From CAYNYF01 sp964401385 (GTDB lineage: Bacteria; Planctomycetota; Phycisphaerae; SM23-33), in the NCBI GenBank assembly GCA_964401385.1, contig CAYNYF010000073.1:1-22826 (forward strand): a stretch of 22,826 nucleotides of DNA. Reading direction: 5' to 3'. Positions 6,229 through 13,243 of the stretch are shown one piece after another. Below the pieces are notes generated by a model, which ran no database searches, was not told where the DNA came from, and saw nothing but the letters and a program-made list of their open reading frames with translations. Position 1 is the first letter of the stretch. The number at the start of each line of letters is the position of its first letter. The position numbers and the translations under genes are program-made.

Positions 6229-7734
6229 TCAGTCGCCGAAGCCGGCCTCGGCCACCTCGATCGCGCGGAGCAGGGCCTTGGCCTTGTTGATGGTCTCCTG
6301 GTACTCGCGCGCGGGCACCGAGTCGGCGACGATGCCGGCCCCGACCTGGACGTAGATCTTGCCGTCGGCGATGACCATGGTCCGCAAGGCGATGCAGGTG
6401 TCCATGTTACCGCCGAAGTCCACGTAGCCGACGGCGCCGGCGTAGGGCCCGCGCCGGGTGGGCTCCAGCTCGTCGATGATCTCCATCGCCCGGACCTTGG
6501 GGGCGCCGCTGACCGTGCCCACCGGCAGGGCCGTCCGCAGGGCGTCGAAGGCGGTCTTGCCGGCCGCCAGCTTGCCCTGCACGTCGGAGACGATGTGCAT
6601 CACGTGGCTGTAGCGCTCGACCGTCATGACGTCGGAGAGCCTGACGGTGTCGGGCTCGGCCACCCGCCCGACGTCGTTGCGGGCCAGGTCCACCAGCATG
6701 ATGTGCTCCGCCCGCTCCTTCTCGTCGGCCAGCAGCTCGGCCTCCAGGGCCTCATCCTCGGCCTCGGTGGCCCCGCGCGGGCGCGTGCCGGCCAGCGGGC
6801 GGTTGGTCACCACGCCGCCCTCCACGCGACAGAGGATCTCCGGCGAGGAGCCGACCAGCGTTACCTCCGGCGCGTGCAGCACGAACATGTAGGGCGACGG
6901 ATTGATCACCCGCAGCGCGCGGTAAATCTCGAACGGCGTCGCTCGCGTCGTCACCGCCAGCCGCTGCGAGAGCACCACCTGCAAAATGTCGCCGGCGCGG
7001 ATGTAGTCCTTGCAGGTCTCCACCGCCTGCTCGAACCGCTTCCGGCGGAAGTTGGACTCGAACGGCATCTGCGGCAGGTGGTCCAGCGTGACCTCTCCCA
7101 CGCCGCGGGCGTCGCCGCTGCGGATGGAGTCGATGGTCTTCTCGACGGCCTCGGTGGCCTTGCGGTAGGCGATGCCGGGGTCGTCTTTGACGTGGGCGTT
7201 ACAGACGACCTTGACGGTCTTGTACACGTGGTCGAAGACGACCATCGTGCGGTACAGCCCGAAGCTCAGGTCCGGCAGCTTCCGGTCGTCTTCCGGGCCC
7301 CGGCCGAGGCGCTCGTAGTAGCGGATCATGTCGTAGCCGGCGTAGCCGACGGCCCCGCCGGTGAACCGCGGAAGCTCGGCGGCGCGGACCGCCCGGTACG
7401 GCTTCATCAGGGCCTGCAACTCCGCCAGCGGATCGTGGCTGCGCTTTTCCTGGACCGCGCCGTCCGCCCCGCGAATCTCGATCCGGTCGCGCGTGGCCGT
7501 GAAGACGACGGTCGGATCCACCGCGACGAAACTGTACCGGGCACGCTCGCCGATGACCGCGCTTTCCAGCAGGAAGGCATGCGCGGCCGGCTCGGCGTCC
7601 GGCGGATGGGCCAGCCGCTGATACACGCTGACCGGCGTCAGGGCGTCGGCCAGGAGCTGGCGGTAGACGGGAATGCAGTTGCCCTGCTCGGCCAGGCGGC
7701 AGAAATCGGTGAAATTGGGATAGTAGTGCTTCAT
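6229..7734 (-). CDS. trpE: anthranilate synthase component I
   Basis: Converts chorismate and ammonia (or glutamine through TrpG) to anthranilate, the first step of tryptophan synthesis. The 501 residues match the family length. FLLESA (54-59) is the LLES element used for tryptophan feedback binding, and NPSPYMF (278-284) completes that site, which favours TrpE over PabB. The chorismate-binding core shows SSPEILCRVEGG, RPLAGTRPRG (312-321), MLVDLARNDVGRV (346-358), GTVSGAPKVRAMEIIDELEP (406-425) and a C-terminal VQVGAGIVADSVP. The ATG at 7734 follows a weak GAGAG. No trpG, trpD or trpC is adjacent. The upstream region has no evident leader peptide with Trp codons, so attenuation is not indicated. 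Confidence 0.95.
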   Translation of the reverse strand: MKHYYPNFTDFCRLAEQGNCIPVYRQLLADALTPVSVYQRLAHPPDAEPAAHAFLLESAVIGERARYSFVAVDPTVVFTATRDRIEIRGADGAVQEKRSHDPLAELQALMKPYRAVRAAELPRFTGGAVGYAGYDMIRYYERLGRGPEDDRKLPDLSFGLYRTMVVFDHVYKTVKVVCNAHVKDDPGIAYRKATEAVEKTIDSIRSGDARGVGEVTLDHLPQMPFESNFRRKRFEQAVETCKDYIRAGDILQVVLSQRLAVTTRATPFEIYRALRVINPSPYMFVLHAPEVTLVGSSPEILCRVEGGVVTNRPLAGTRPRGATEAEDEALEAELLADEKERAEHIMLVDLARNDVGRVAEPDTVRLSDVMTVERYSHVMHIVSDVQGKLAAGKTAFDALRTALPVGTVSGAPKVRAMEIIDELEPTRRGPYAGAVGYVDFGGNMDTCIALRTMVIADGKIYVQVGAGIVADSVPAREYQETINKAKALLRAIEVAEAGFGD

Positions 7735-8139
7735 GACATCTCTCGCCCGTCGGCCCGCGATCGAAACCGCCCGCCCGCCGGGGGCCGGGGGCGATCGCAG
7801 CCGTTACATCGGGTGCAACAGTTTAGACATCGGCGCAAGCGCCGAACGACCTTAGCAGGCCGGAACGCCCGTCGGCACAGCGGGCCGGCGCCCCGGCCGG
7901 CGCCACACCCAATGTCGCGCGAGAGGTAACATGACCAACGTATTGTAATGCCTCGCCTCCGCCCCGCCAACCTCATTTCCCGCCAATTCCGCCCGCCCCC
8001 GCGGGCGGAAACGCCGCCCATGCCGCTGTTGCAATCGCGCCGAAACCGCGGACAATAGCCGCCGGAGAACCCGGCGGCGGCGTCGGGCAGCGAGCATTGG
8101 GCCAGCCGCGGCCGCGGCCGCGTGCAGGGAAACCAACCC
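7735..8139. other. divergent intergenic region, no gene seen
   Basis: About 400 bp between trpE and the divergent hydrolase gene. On the plus strand TGTAAT (7944-7949) is a possible -10 box without a good -35; on the minus strand TAAACT near 7823-7828 is a weak candidate for trpE. GC palindromes occur near 7885-7905 (GGCCGGCGCC type). I see no RNA gene or conserved short reading frame. Confidence 0.4.
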
Positions 8140-9411
8140 ATGTTCAGAACAACTATGATGGCCGCTTGTGTGATTCTCGCCTGCGGCGCCCAGCTTCAGG
8201 CGGGGCTGCTGAGCGTTCCCGACGACTACACCCCCGAGAAATCCTGGCCGGTGGTCGTCTCCACCCAGGACAACCCCTCCCCGGAGCGGATGAAGCGGAC
8301 GCCGTATTTCCTGGTCCACGCCGGCGGCCAGGGCACGGTCGCCACCAGGAAGATCCACGACGAGCTGAGAAAGCTCGCCGCCCGGTACAACATCGACCCG
8401 TTCCGGATCTACGGCACGGGCTTTTCCCGCGGCGGGCAGGAAATACTGATCCAGGCGTGGCAGCACCCGGACTGGTTCGCGGCCATCGCCCCGGTGTGCT
8501 CGGACCTGCGCGAGAAGCCCGACCGCAACCGGCGCGACCTCAACGTCAAATACCTCGTCAACGTCCCCACGCTGTTGCTCCACGGCACCGGCGACAGCTT
8601 CCGCCGCACCGGGCGGATCGAGTATGAGCTGATGAAGGAGGCCGGCTGCCCCGTCACCTGGCAGAACTACGCCGGCGGCCACTCGCCCGCCCTCCCGTTC
8701 AAGCAGAACGTCAAGCTGCTGACCGATTTCTTCGACAAGCACCGCCTCGACCCGTATCCCAGGAAGGTCGTCCACCTCATCGAGCACAAGCGGTACTCGC
8801 GGGCGTTCTGGGTGGACTCGACGCTGGTCAAGGACGCATCCGACATCAAGGCCGTCTTCACCGTCGAGGTCAAGGACGGCAACCGGATCGAGGTAGAGGC
8901 CAACGAGCTGATCGCCGCGCTCCAGTTGCACCTCAACGACAAGCTCGTGGACATGACCAAGCCCGTAACCGTCGTCACCGGCAAGAAGACGCTGTATGCG
9001 GGCCCGGCCAAGGCCGTGCTGACGGTCAAACTCCGCGAGGGCCAAGCCTACCAGCCGGCGCCGAGCCGGCCGCTGTGGGAGGAGCTGCTCGAGATCCGGA
9101 AGAAGGCCCGGGCCGCCACGCAGCCGGCCGCCGCGGCCGGGCGGCGGGTGCACGTCTTTCTCAGCGGGAAAGTCCAGGGCGTGGGGTTCCGGGCCTTCAC
9201 GCGGCAGGAGGCCATCGCCCTGAAGCTGACCGGCTGGGTCAAGAACCTGCCCGACGGGCGGGTGGAGGCGATCATCGAGGGCCCGGCCGAGAAGGTCAAA
9301 AAGCTGCTGGCCAAGATCAAGCGCGGCCCGCCGCGGGCTCGCGTGGACAAGGTCGAGACCAAGGACGAGTCGCACAAGGGCGAGTTCAAGGGCTTCGAAG
9401 TGCGCCTCTGA
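8140..9411 (+). CDS. exported alpha/beta hydrolase fused to acylphosphatase
   Basis: 423 residues. A signal peptide (about 1-21, cleavage after QLQA) leads into a PHB-depolymerase/prolyl-oligopeptidase-like alpha/beta hydrolase: YFLVHAGG, elbow GTGFSRGG (Ser96), HGTGD (Asp152) and GGHSP (His181). A beta-rich region, about 205-305, follows (FWVDSTLVKDASDIKAVF to YAGPAKAVLTVKL). After an Ala-rich linker (about 322-334) residues 335-423 are a complete acylphosphatase: VHVFLSGKVQGVGFRAFTR with anion-binding Arg351, and GWVKNLPDGRVEAIIEG with catalytic Asn369. Acylphosphatases are normally free cytosolic enzymes of about 90 residues that hydrolyse carboxyl-phosphate bonds, so this location is odd. 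I start at the ATG at 8140, nine bases after AGGGA; a GTG at 8122 is also in frame. A GTG at 9148 could start a free 87-residue acylphosphatase. Confidence 0.8.
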   Translation: MFRTTMMAACVILACGAQLQAGLLSVPDDYTPEKSWPVVVSTQDNPSPERMKRTPYFLVHAGGQGTVATRKIHDELRKLAARYNIDPFRIYGTGFSRGGQEILIQAWQHPDWFAAIAPVCSDLREKPDRNRRDLNVKYLVNVPTLLLHGTGDSFRRTGRIEYELMKEAGCPVTWQNYAGGHSPALPFKQNVKLLTDFFDKHRLDPYPRKVVHLIEHKRYSRAFWVDSTLVKDASDIKAVFTVEVKDGNRIEVEANELIAALQLHLNDKLVDMTKPVTVVTGKKTLYAGPAKAVLTVKLREGQAYQPAPSRPLWEELLEIRKKARAATQPAAAAGRRVHVFLSGKVQGVGFRAFTRQEAIALKLTGWVKNLPDGRVEAIIEGPAEKVKKLLAKIKRGPPRARVDKVETKDESHKGEFKGFEVRL

Positions 9412-9466
9412 GCGGCCCGCCGGCTCGTCCGGGGTATTCCGGGCGACGGGCGGATGGCGGGTGGCC

Positions 9467-9643
9467 CGGCGCCCGGGCGGGGCTACGCGCCCGCCTCGGT
9501 CTGCGCCTTGGCCTTGAGCAGCAGCACTCCCCCGGCGACGACGGCCAGCCCGCCCGCCAGTTGGGCGGCGGTCATGGTTTCTCCCAGCACGGCGTAGGCC
9601 GCCGCCAGCGTCACGAAGGGCGTTCCCAGCATGATCCCGCTGG
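9467..9643. repeat. 177-bp direct repeat, copy 1
   Basis: Aligns without gaps to 10340-10516, with seven mismatches in 177 positions (about 96% identity). It covers the last 53 codons and stop of an EamA-type transporter (minus strand) plus 16 bp beyond the stop, which include a small GC stem-loop. Homology ends abruptly at 9643/10516. Confidence 0.95.
9483..9643 (-). pseudogene. orphan 3' end of an EamA-family transporter
   Basis: The minus strand reads an intact C-terminus, SGIMLGTPFVTLAAAYAVLG then ETMTAAQLAGGLAVVAGG then VLLLKAKAQTEAGA and TAG. These are the last two membrane segments of an EamA (drug/metabolite transporter) protein. The start of the gene is absent; at 9643/9644 the sequence switches to the 5' end of an unrelated gene in another frame. 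It differs from the copy at 10356 by a few mostly conservative substitutions. Not expected to be functional. Confidence 0.85.
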
Positions 9644-9744
9644 CGGCGCAGGTCCTCCTGCGCGGCGTCCACGAAGGTGTTGAACGTTGCGGCTGGGATG
9701 ACCAGCGGATCGCCGGGCTTGACCTTCTTCAGCGCGTCGCCCAT
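9644..9744 (-). pseudogene. truncated 5' end of an unidentified gene
   Basis: An ATG at 9744, preceded by GAGGTG, opens a frame beginning MGDALKKVKPGDPL, then VIPAATFNTFVDAAQED. It looks like a genuine protein N-terminus with a good ribosome binding site, but after about 33 codons it runs into the duplicated transporter 3' end in the wrong frame. The opening reminds me of small phage-morphogenesis-type proteins; I cannot assign it. It shows that this junction was formed by recombination. Confidence 0.55.
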
Positions 9745-9760
9745 GTGGCACCTCGGAACA

Positions 9761-9790
9761 TTGGCCCAGAGCACGGAATCAGGGTAGACT
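9761..9790 (+). promoter_or_regulatory. candidate promoter of the small membrane-protein gene
   Basis: TTGGCC (9761-9766), an 18-base spacer and TAGACT (9785-9790). Each box matches four of six consensus bases. It lies about 70 bases before the start at 9864, in sequence less GC-rich than its surroundings. Confidence 0.35.
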
Positions 9791-9863
9791 CATTCGTGGT
9801 GCAACCTCCGACATCGGCATGGTTCGCCAGCGCGAAGCGGCCTGGCAAATCGGGGAGACGACC

Positions 9864-10235
9864 ATGGGCAAACGCGTGCCGAAGAGTATGAAGATACTCT
9901 TGGTGGTGAACTGTTTGGCGATCCTTGGCTTTGCCTTCCTGTTCCTGGTCCAGCCCCTGCTCACAGACCTCAGCGTCCGGGGAAGGTACACTGAATTGGA
10001 CAGGGCGGGTGTCATCAACGAGGACGCGCTCGCTGAGTTCCATCCCAGCTATGGCTTTGCGCCGGGAAACTACCGCAATTCCGTTCCTCGGTACATTGCG
10101 GGCGATGCCCTTCGAGCCGAACGAACCAATGGAGGGATTGGCCTTGCCCTGGCATGCACGAACGTGGCACTGGGTGTCTGGGTCCTGTTGGCAGGAAGAC
10201 GCAGTCTCGCATCCGCAAAGGGCATGGAATCGTGA
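9864..10235 (+). CDS. small two-helix membrane protein, unknown function
   Basis: 123 residues. A basic N-terminus (MGKRVPKSMK) leads into a hydrophobic helix at 11-33. A soluble stretch of about 55 residues follows (RYTELDRAGVINEDALAEF, then HPSYGFAPGNYRNSVPRYIA), then a second helix at about 91-110 and a short tail. I do not recognise the family. The ATG at 9864 is chosen because GGGGAGA ends six bases before it; an in-frame upstream start at 9819 lacks such a site. Base composition is lower in GC than in neighbouring genes. It lies between the two copies of the 177-bp repeat and is the only apparently intact gene in the decayed 9.4-10.9 kb area. Confidence 0.65.
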   Translation: MGKRVPKSMKILLVVNCLAILGFAFLFLVQPLLTDLSVRGRYTELDRAGVINEDALAEFHPSYGFAPGNYRNSVPRYIAGDALRAERTNGGIGLALACTNVALGVWVLLAGRRSLASAKGMES

Positions 10236-10247
10236 TTGCCGCATGGG

Positions 10248-10339
10248 TTATGTCCCAATCCCCAGGGCGGCGAAGTTGCCTTCCTCGTACATCTTCTCGA
10301 CGTAGGCGGCGAGAGGCACCTTGACGATGGCCTCGGCCG
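10248..10339 (-). pseudogene. possible 3' remnant of another gene
   Basis: The minus strand reads AEAIVKVPLAAYVEKMYEEG, then NFAALGIGT and TAA. It looks like the C-terminus of a real protein and begins where the repeat ends (10339/10340). By coincidence or design it is in the same frame as the transporter copy, separated only by that gene's TAA at 10356-10358. No start or upstream part is present. Family unknown; the coding interpretation is tentative. Confidence 0.35.
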
Positions 10340-10516
10340 CGGCGCCCGGGCGGGGTTACGTGCCCGCCTCGGTCTGTGCCTTGGCCTTGAGCAGCAGCGC
10401 TCCCCCGGCGACGACGGCCAGCCCGCCCGCCAGTTGGGCGGCGGTCATGGTTTCTCCCAGCACCGCGTAGGCCGTCGCCAGCGTCACGAAGGGCGTGCCC
10501 AGCATGATCCCGCTGG
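10340..10516. repeat. 177-bp direct repeat, copy 2
   Basis: Partner of 9467-9643, about 96% identical without gaps. Here it is part of the longer transporter pseudogene and continues into transporter sequence beyond 10516, so this is the parental context. The two copies bracket a 696-bp segment. Confidence 0.95.
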
Positions 10517-10905
10517 AGACCACCGCTCCCAGCCGGTGAATGCCGCGGTAATAGAGGATGTGTCCGAAGCCGATGCCGATGAAGCCGGAGACGATCATGC
10601 TGACGCCCCAGCCGACCTGGCCGATGAGGTTCACGCCCGCGGGCGCCAGCGCCGCCCGCCAGACGCTGCCGGCGGCGGGGGGCTGGCCGCGTTCTGCGCT
10701 TCCGGCCCAGCACGAGGACGAACGGCAGCCACAGCAGGGCGGCGGTGGAATATCGGATGGCGTTGACCGTCCAGGGGTCCACGTACACCGCCGGGTCCAC
10801 TTCCCCCGTCAGGTATCGCAGGAAGATGGGCACGACGCCGAAGCGGCACGTGGCCGCCGCGACGCACGGGACCGCGACCGATCTGTCGGTGTCGCCTTTC
10901 GGCAT
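10356..10905 (-). pseudogene. EamA-family (DMT) transporter, frameshifted and shortened
   Basis: The ATG at 10905 opens a reading MPKGDTDRSVAVP, FGVVPIFLRYLTGE, WTVNAIRYSTAALLWLPFVL, typical of the first helices of a drug/metabolite exporter. At about 10675-10700 the frame is lost in a C6 tract (G6 at 10677-10682 on the plus strand). One surplus base restores the frame that continues SVWRAALAPAGVNLIGQVGW, then SGFIGIGFGHILYYRGIHRLG and the C-terminus of the repeat. Even repaired, the product is only about 183 residues against roughly 300 in the family. Sequence typical of the first half (NLIGQVGW) passes directly into sequence typical of the second half (IGFGHILYYRGIHRLG). I infer an internal deletion of 100 or more residues plus a frameshift. 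A homopolymer assembly error could explain the frameshift but not the missing middle. Confidence 0.75.
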
Positions 10906-11120
10906 CGCCTCACCGGGCCTCCGGGAATCCTCCGCGCGGCCGCGCCGCGCCGGGGCCTTATAATCCTTTTGGGCGCCGCTGTCACGGCCGGAGGAGAGAT
11001 TCACACCTTCCCGGCTAGGGCATTGCAGCTCTGCTGCATGCGGGACGGCTGGGCTGCCCGGCGACCCACCTTTCCCCCTTTTTTTGGCCGCGAACAACGC
11101 GAACCAAAACAGAAATGTAG

Positions 11121-11140
11121 GGCGGGGCTACGGCCCCGCC
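11121..11140. repeat. perfect GC stem-loop GGCGGGGC-TACG-GCCCCGCC
   Basis: An eight-pair perfect stem with a TACG loop, preceded by TGTAG. It contains GGGGCTAC, shared with the elements at 29-44 and 9479-9486. There is no T-run on the plus strand. The surrounding 10906-11252 has no gene I can support; a TATAAT at 10959-10964 is too far from the next start to assign. Confidence 0.5.
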
Positions 11141-11252
11141 GCCGGCCCCGCCGAACGGAGCAATAGGACGGGGTCGGCGCGTGATGGCGCTTGCGGCGAA
11201 CGCAGCTTGCGGTAAGCTGGTCAGCCGCCAACAGCAGAGGAGAGATCTGAAC

Positions 11253-12785
11253 ATGCCCATTGCCGCAGCCCGCAAATCGCCGGGGACGCTCGCGGTCGAC
11301 CCGACGCCGGTCTTTGACCTGTCGCCGTATCTGTACATGCAGTTCATGGAGCCGCTGGGGTCGACCGACGGGTCGGTCGACGCCTCCTGGAACTACCGGG
11401 CCGACCGCTGGCGGCGGGACCTGGTCGAGGTGACGCGGGAGCTTGCCCCCACGCTGGTCCGCTGGGGCGGGTGCTTCGCGTCCTACTACCGCTGGAAGGA
11501 GGGGGTCGGGCCGCGCGACAAGCGCGTGCCCATGCACAACCTCCTGTGGGGCGGCATGGAGACCAACCAGGTCGGCACGCGCGAGTTCGTGGACTTCTGC
11601 CGGCTGGTGGGCGCCGACCCGCTGTTCGTGGTCAACTTCGAATCGGACGGCCGGAAGAGGTGGGCCAGGCCCGGCCGGGGAATGAACCGGCTCGGCACGG
11701 CCAAGGAGGCGGCCGAGTGGGTGGACTACTGCAACAACCCCGCCAACAGGCGCCGCCGGCGGCACGGACCGAAGGCGCCGCTGCGCGTGCCCATCTGGCA
11801 GATCGGCAACGAGACCTCCTACGACAAGAACGGCTTCGACTGCGAGACGGCCGCCAGGAAGACCGTCACCTTCGCCAAGGCCATGCGCGAGGCCGACCCC
11901 ACCATCAAGCTCATCGGCTGGGGCGACGTGGCCTGGGCGCCGCGGGTGCTGGAGATCGCCGGCGAACACCTCGACTACATCGCCTTCCACAACGGCTACC
12001 ACTCCACGCTGCCCAACTCCCCGCTGAACGAGGACGACTACGCCAAAGACCCGGACCGCACTTGGCGGCACCTGATGACCGGCGCCGACTGGGCCGCCCG
12101 CAAGCTCAAGGAGATGCGCCGGCAGACCGCCGGTTACGACGTGCCGCTGGCCCTGACCGAGAGCCACTACGGCATGCCGGGGCGGAACCGCTGCGACCTG
12201 ATGGCGGCCTGGGCGACCGGCGTGGCCTACGCCAGGATATTCAACCTGTACCAGCGGAACGGCGACGCCCTCAAGATCGCCACGGTGGCCGACTTCTGCG
12301 GCACCCGGTGGATGTGCAACGCCGTCATCCTGCCCACCCCGGGTGAGAGAAACGCCTACATGATGCCGGTGGCCCGCGTCATGTCGCTGTTCCGCGGACA
12401 CACGGGAAGGAAGGCGGTGAGTGCGACGAAGTGCCCCTCGGCCCTCGACGTGACCGCCAGCCGCACGGGCAAGCGCGTCTGGCTGCACGTGGCGAACACG
12501 CTCCGCGCCAGGTCCGTCCGGGCGGCCATCCGCATCGAAGGCATGAAGATTCTCTCGGGCAAGGTCTTCCAGATCGCCGTGGACCCGGAGCTGGAGGTGT
12601 GGTGGCAGAACGCGGATCGCTTCGCCCCCGTCCAGAAGAAGCTGCCGGCCGGCGCGAAGTGGACCTTCCCGCCGGCCTCGGTGACGGCAATCGAGCTGAG
12701 AGTCGCCGACGCCGGCGCCCCTGGGCTGGCTTCTCGAAGGCGTCAAGGCGTCAAGATTTCAAGATTTGGTGAGAGCCAAAAGTGA
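11253..12785 (+). CDS. GH51-type alpha-L-arabinofuranosidase-like enzyme
   Basis: 510 residues, no signal peptide, so probably cytoplasmic. GH51 landmarks are LVRWGGCFASYYRWKEGVGP (69-88), ETNQVGTREFVDFCRLVGAD (103-122), AAEWVDYCNNP (153-163), IWQIGNE with the presumed acid/base Glu187, and LALTESHYG (299-307) with the presumed nucleophile Glu303. The C-terminal part (about 390-485) is the beta-sandwich seen in the family. GH51 enzymes release arabinofuranose from arabinan or arabinoxylan oligosaccharides; some act on beta-glucans. GAGGAGA lies ten bases before the ATG. The last 25 residues (GAPGLASRRRQGVKISRFGE onward) do not look like the family and run into small repeats (12740-12768), so the native stop may have been lost. 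The two exported genes downstream suggest the enzyme finishes digestion of imported oligosaccharides. Confidence 0.8.
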   Translation: MPIAAARKSPGTLAVDPTPVFDLSPYLYMQFMEPLGSTDGSVDASWNYRADRWRRDLVEVTRELAPTLVRWGGCFASYYRWKEGVGPRDKRVPMHNLLWGGMETNQVGTREFVDFCRLVGADPLFVVNFESDGRKRWARPGRGMNRLGTAKEAAEWVDYCNNPANRRRRRHGPKAPLRVPIWQIGNETSYDKNGFDCETAARKTVTFAKAMREADPTIKLIGWGDVAWAPRVLEIAGEHLDYIAFHNGYHSTLPNSPLNEDDYAKDPDRTWRHLMTGADWAARKLKEMRRQTAGYDVPLALTESHYGMPGRNRCDLMAAWATGVAYARIFNLYQRNGDALKIATVADFCGTRWMCNAVILPTPGERNAYMMPVARVMSLFRGHTGRKAVSATKCPSALDVTASRTGKRVWLHVANTLRARSVRAAIRIEGMKILSGKVFQIAVDPELEVWWQNADRFAPVQKKLPAGAKWTFPPASVTAIELRVADAGAPGLASRRRQGVKISRFGESQK

Positions 12786-12965
12786 CGCCTTGACCAGCGC
12801 GACGATTTCTTGCCCCCCTTGAGGGGCCTCCGAGGCCGACTCGTAGATGTGGAACGAGCGCCACGCTTCGACCTGCCCGCAAATCGGCAGGCGGGCCTGC
12901 CCGGCAACGTGCCGGAGCAGATGCGGAAGTTCGCCAGAAGGGAGCCGCCGCTTTACTATGGCGGC
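12759..12965 (-). pseudogene. possible coding remnant overlapping the GH51 3' end
   Basis: The minus strand has an open stretch that ends VEAWRSFHIYESASEAPQGG, then QEIVALVKASLLALTKS, TGA at 12759-12761. It reads like a real C-terminus. Upstream it passes through the palindrome at 12872-12901 and then loses coherence. The opposite strand also offers protein-like phrases (GNVPEQMRKFARREP, then one frame over LVEHIQKTDDRLAEPRLLYT). Both cannot be real; the area is probably debris. Confidence 0.25.
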
Positions 12966-13243
12966 GCGGCCGGCTCGTTGAGCACATCCAGAAAACCGAC
13001 GACAGACTCGCCGAACCCAGACTGCTATACACGCTGCGGCGCGGCATAAGGACAGGAACCGATTGGTGATTCAACAACAGCCCCATCTTGAGCCAAGAAG
13101 CTTACGAACAGTGGCCCGTGGCGTGCTTGGCGAAGCGGCGGCGCGACGAACACGGAGACAATGACATGGCCGACACGGCCTCATGGAATGGGAGACGTCG
13201 GGCAACAGGCCGGATTCGCCGTTCCGGCACCCCGAGACAGTTC
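12786..13243. other. 458-bp gene-poor region with palindromes
   Basis: Holds a compound palindrome at 12872-12901: CCTGCC (12872-12877) can pair with GGCAGG (12886-12891), and GGCAGGC (12886-12892) can pair with GCCTGCC (12895-12901), giving mutually exclusive hairpins. A frame opens with TTG at 13088 in phase with the LamG gene, but its first 52 codons are Arg-rich and would precede a signal peptide, so I treat them as untranslated. No clear promoter for the LamG gene is visible. Confidence 0.4.

Noticed and set aside
7735..7900. trp leader peptide or T-box in front of trpE
   Set aside because: No short frame with consecutive Trp codons and no specifier/terminator arrangement is visible on the minus strand.
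7852..9774. 640-codon minus-strand open frame across the hydrolase-acylphosphatase gene
   Set aside because: Only its first 33 or so codons look like protein (the truncated gene at 9644-9744). The rest is antisense to a well-supported gene and crosses a recombination junction.
9644..10339. Remnant of a prophage between the direct repeats
   Set aside because: One fragment start resembles small phage proteins, but no integrase, terminase, capsid or attachment-site pattern is present.
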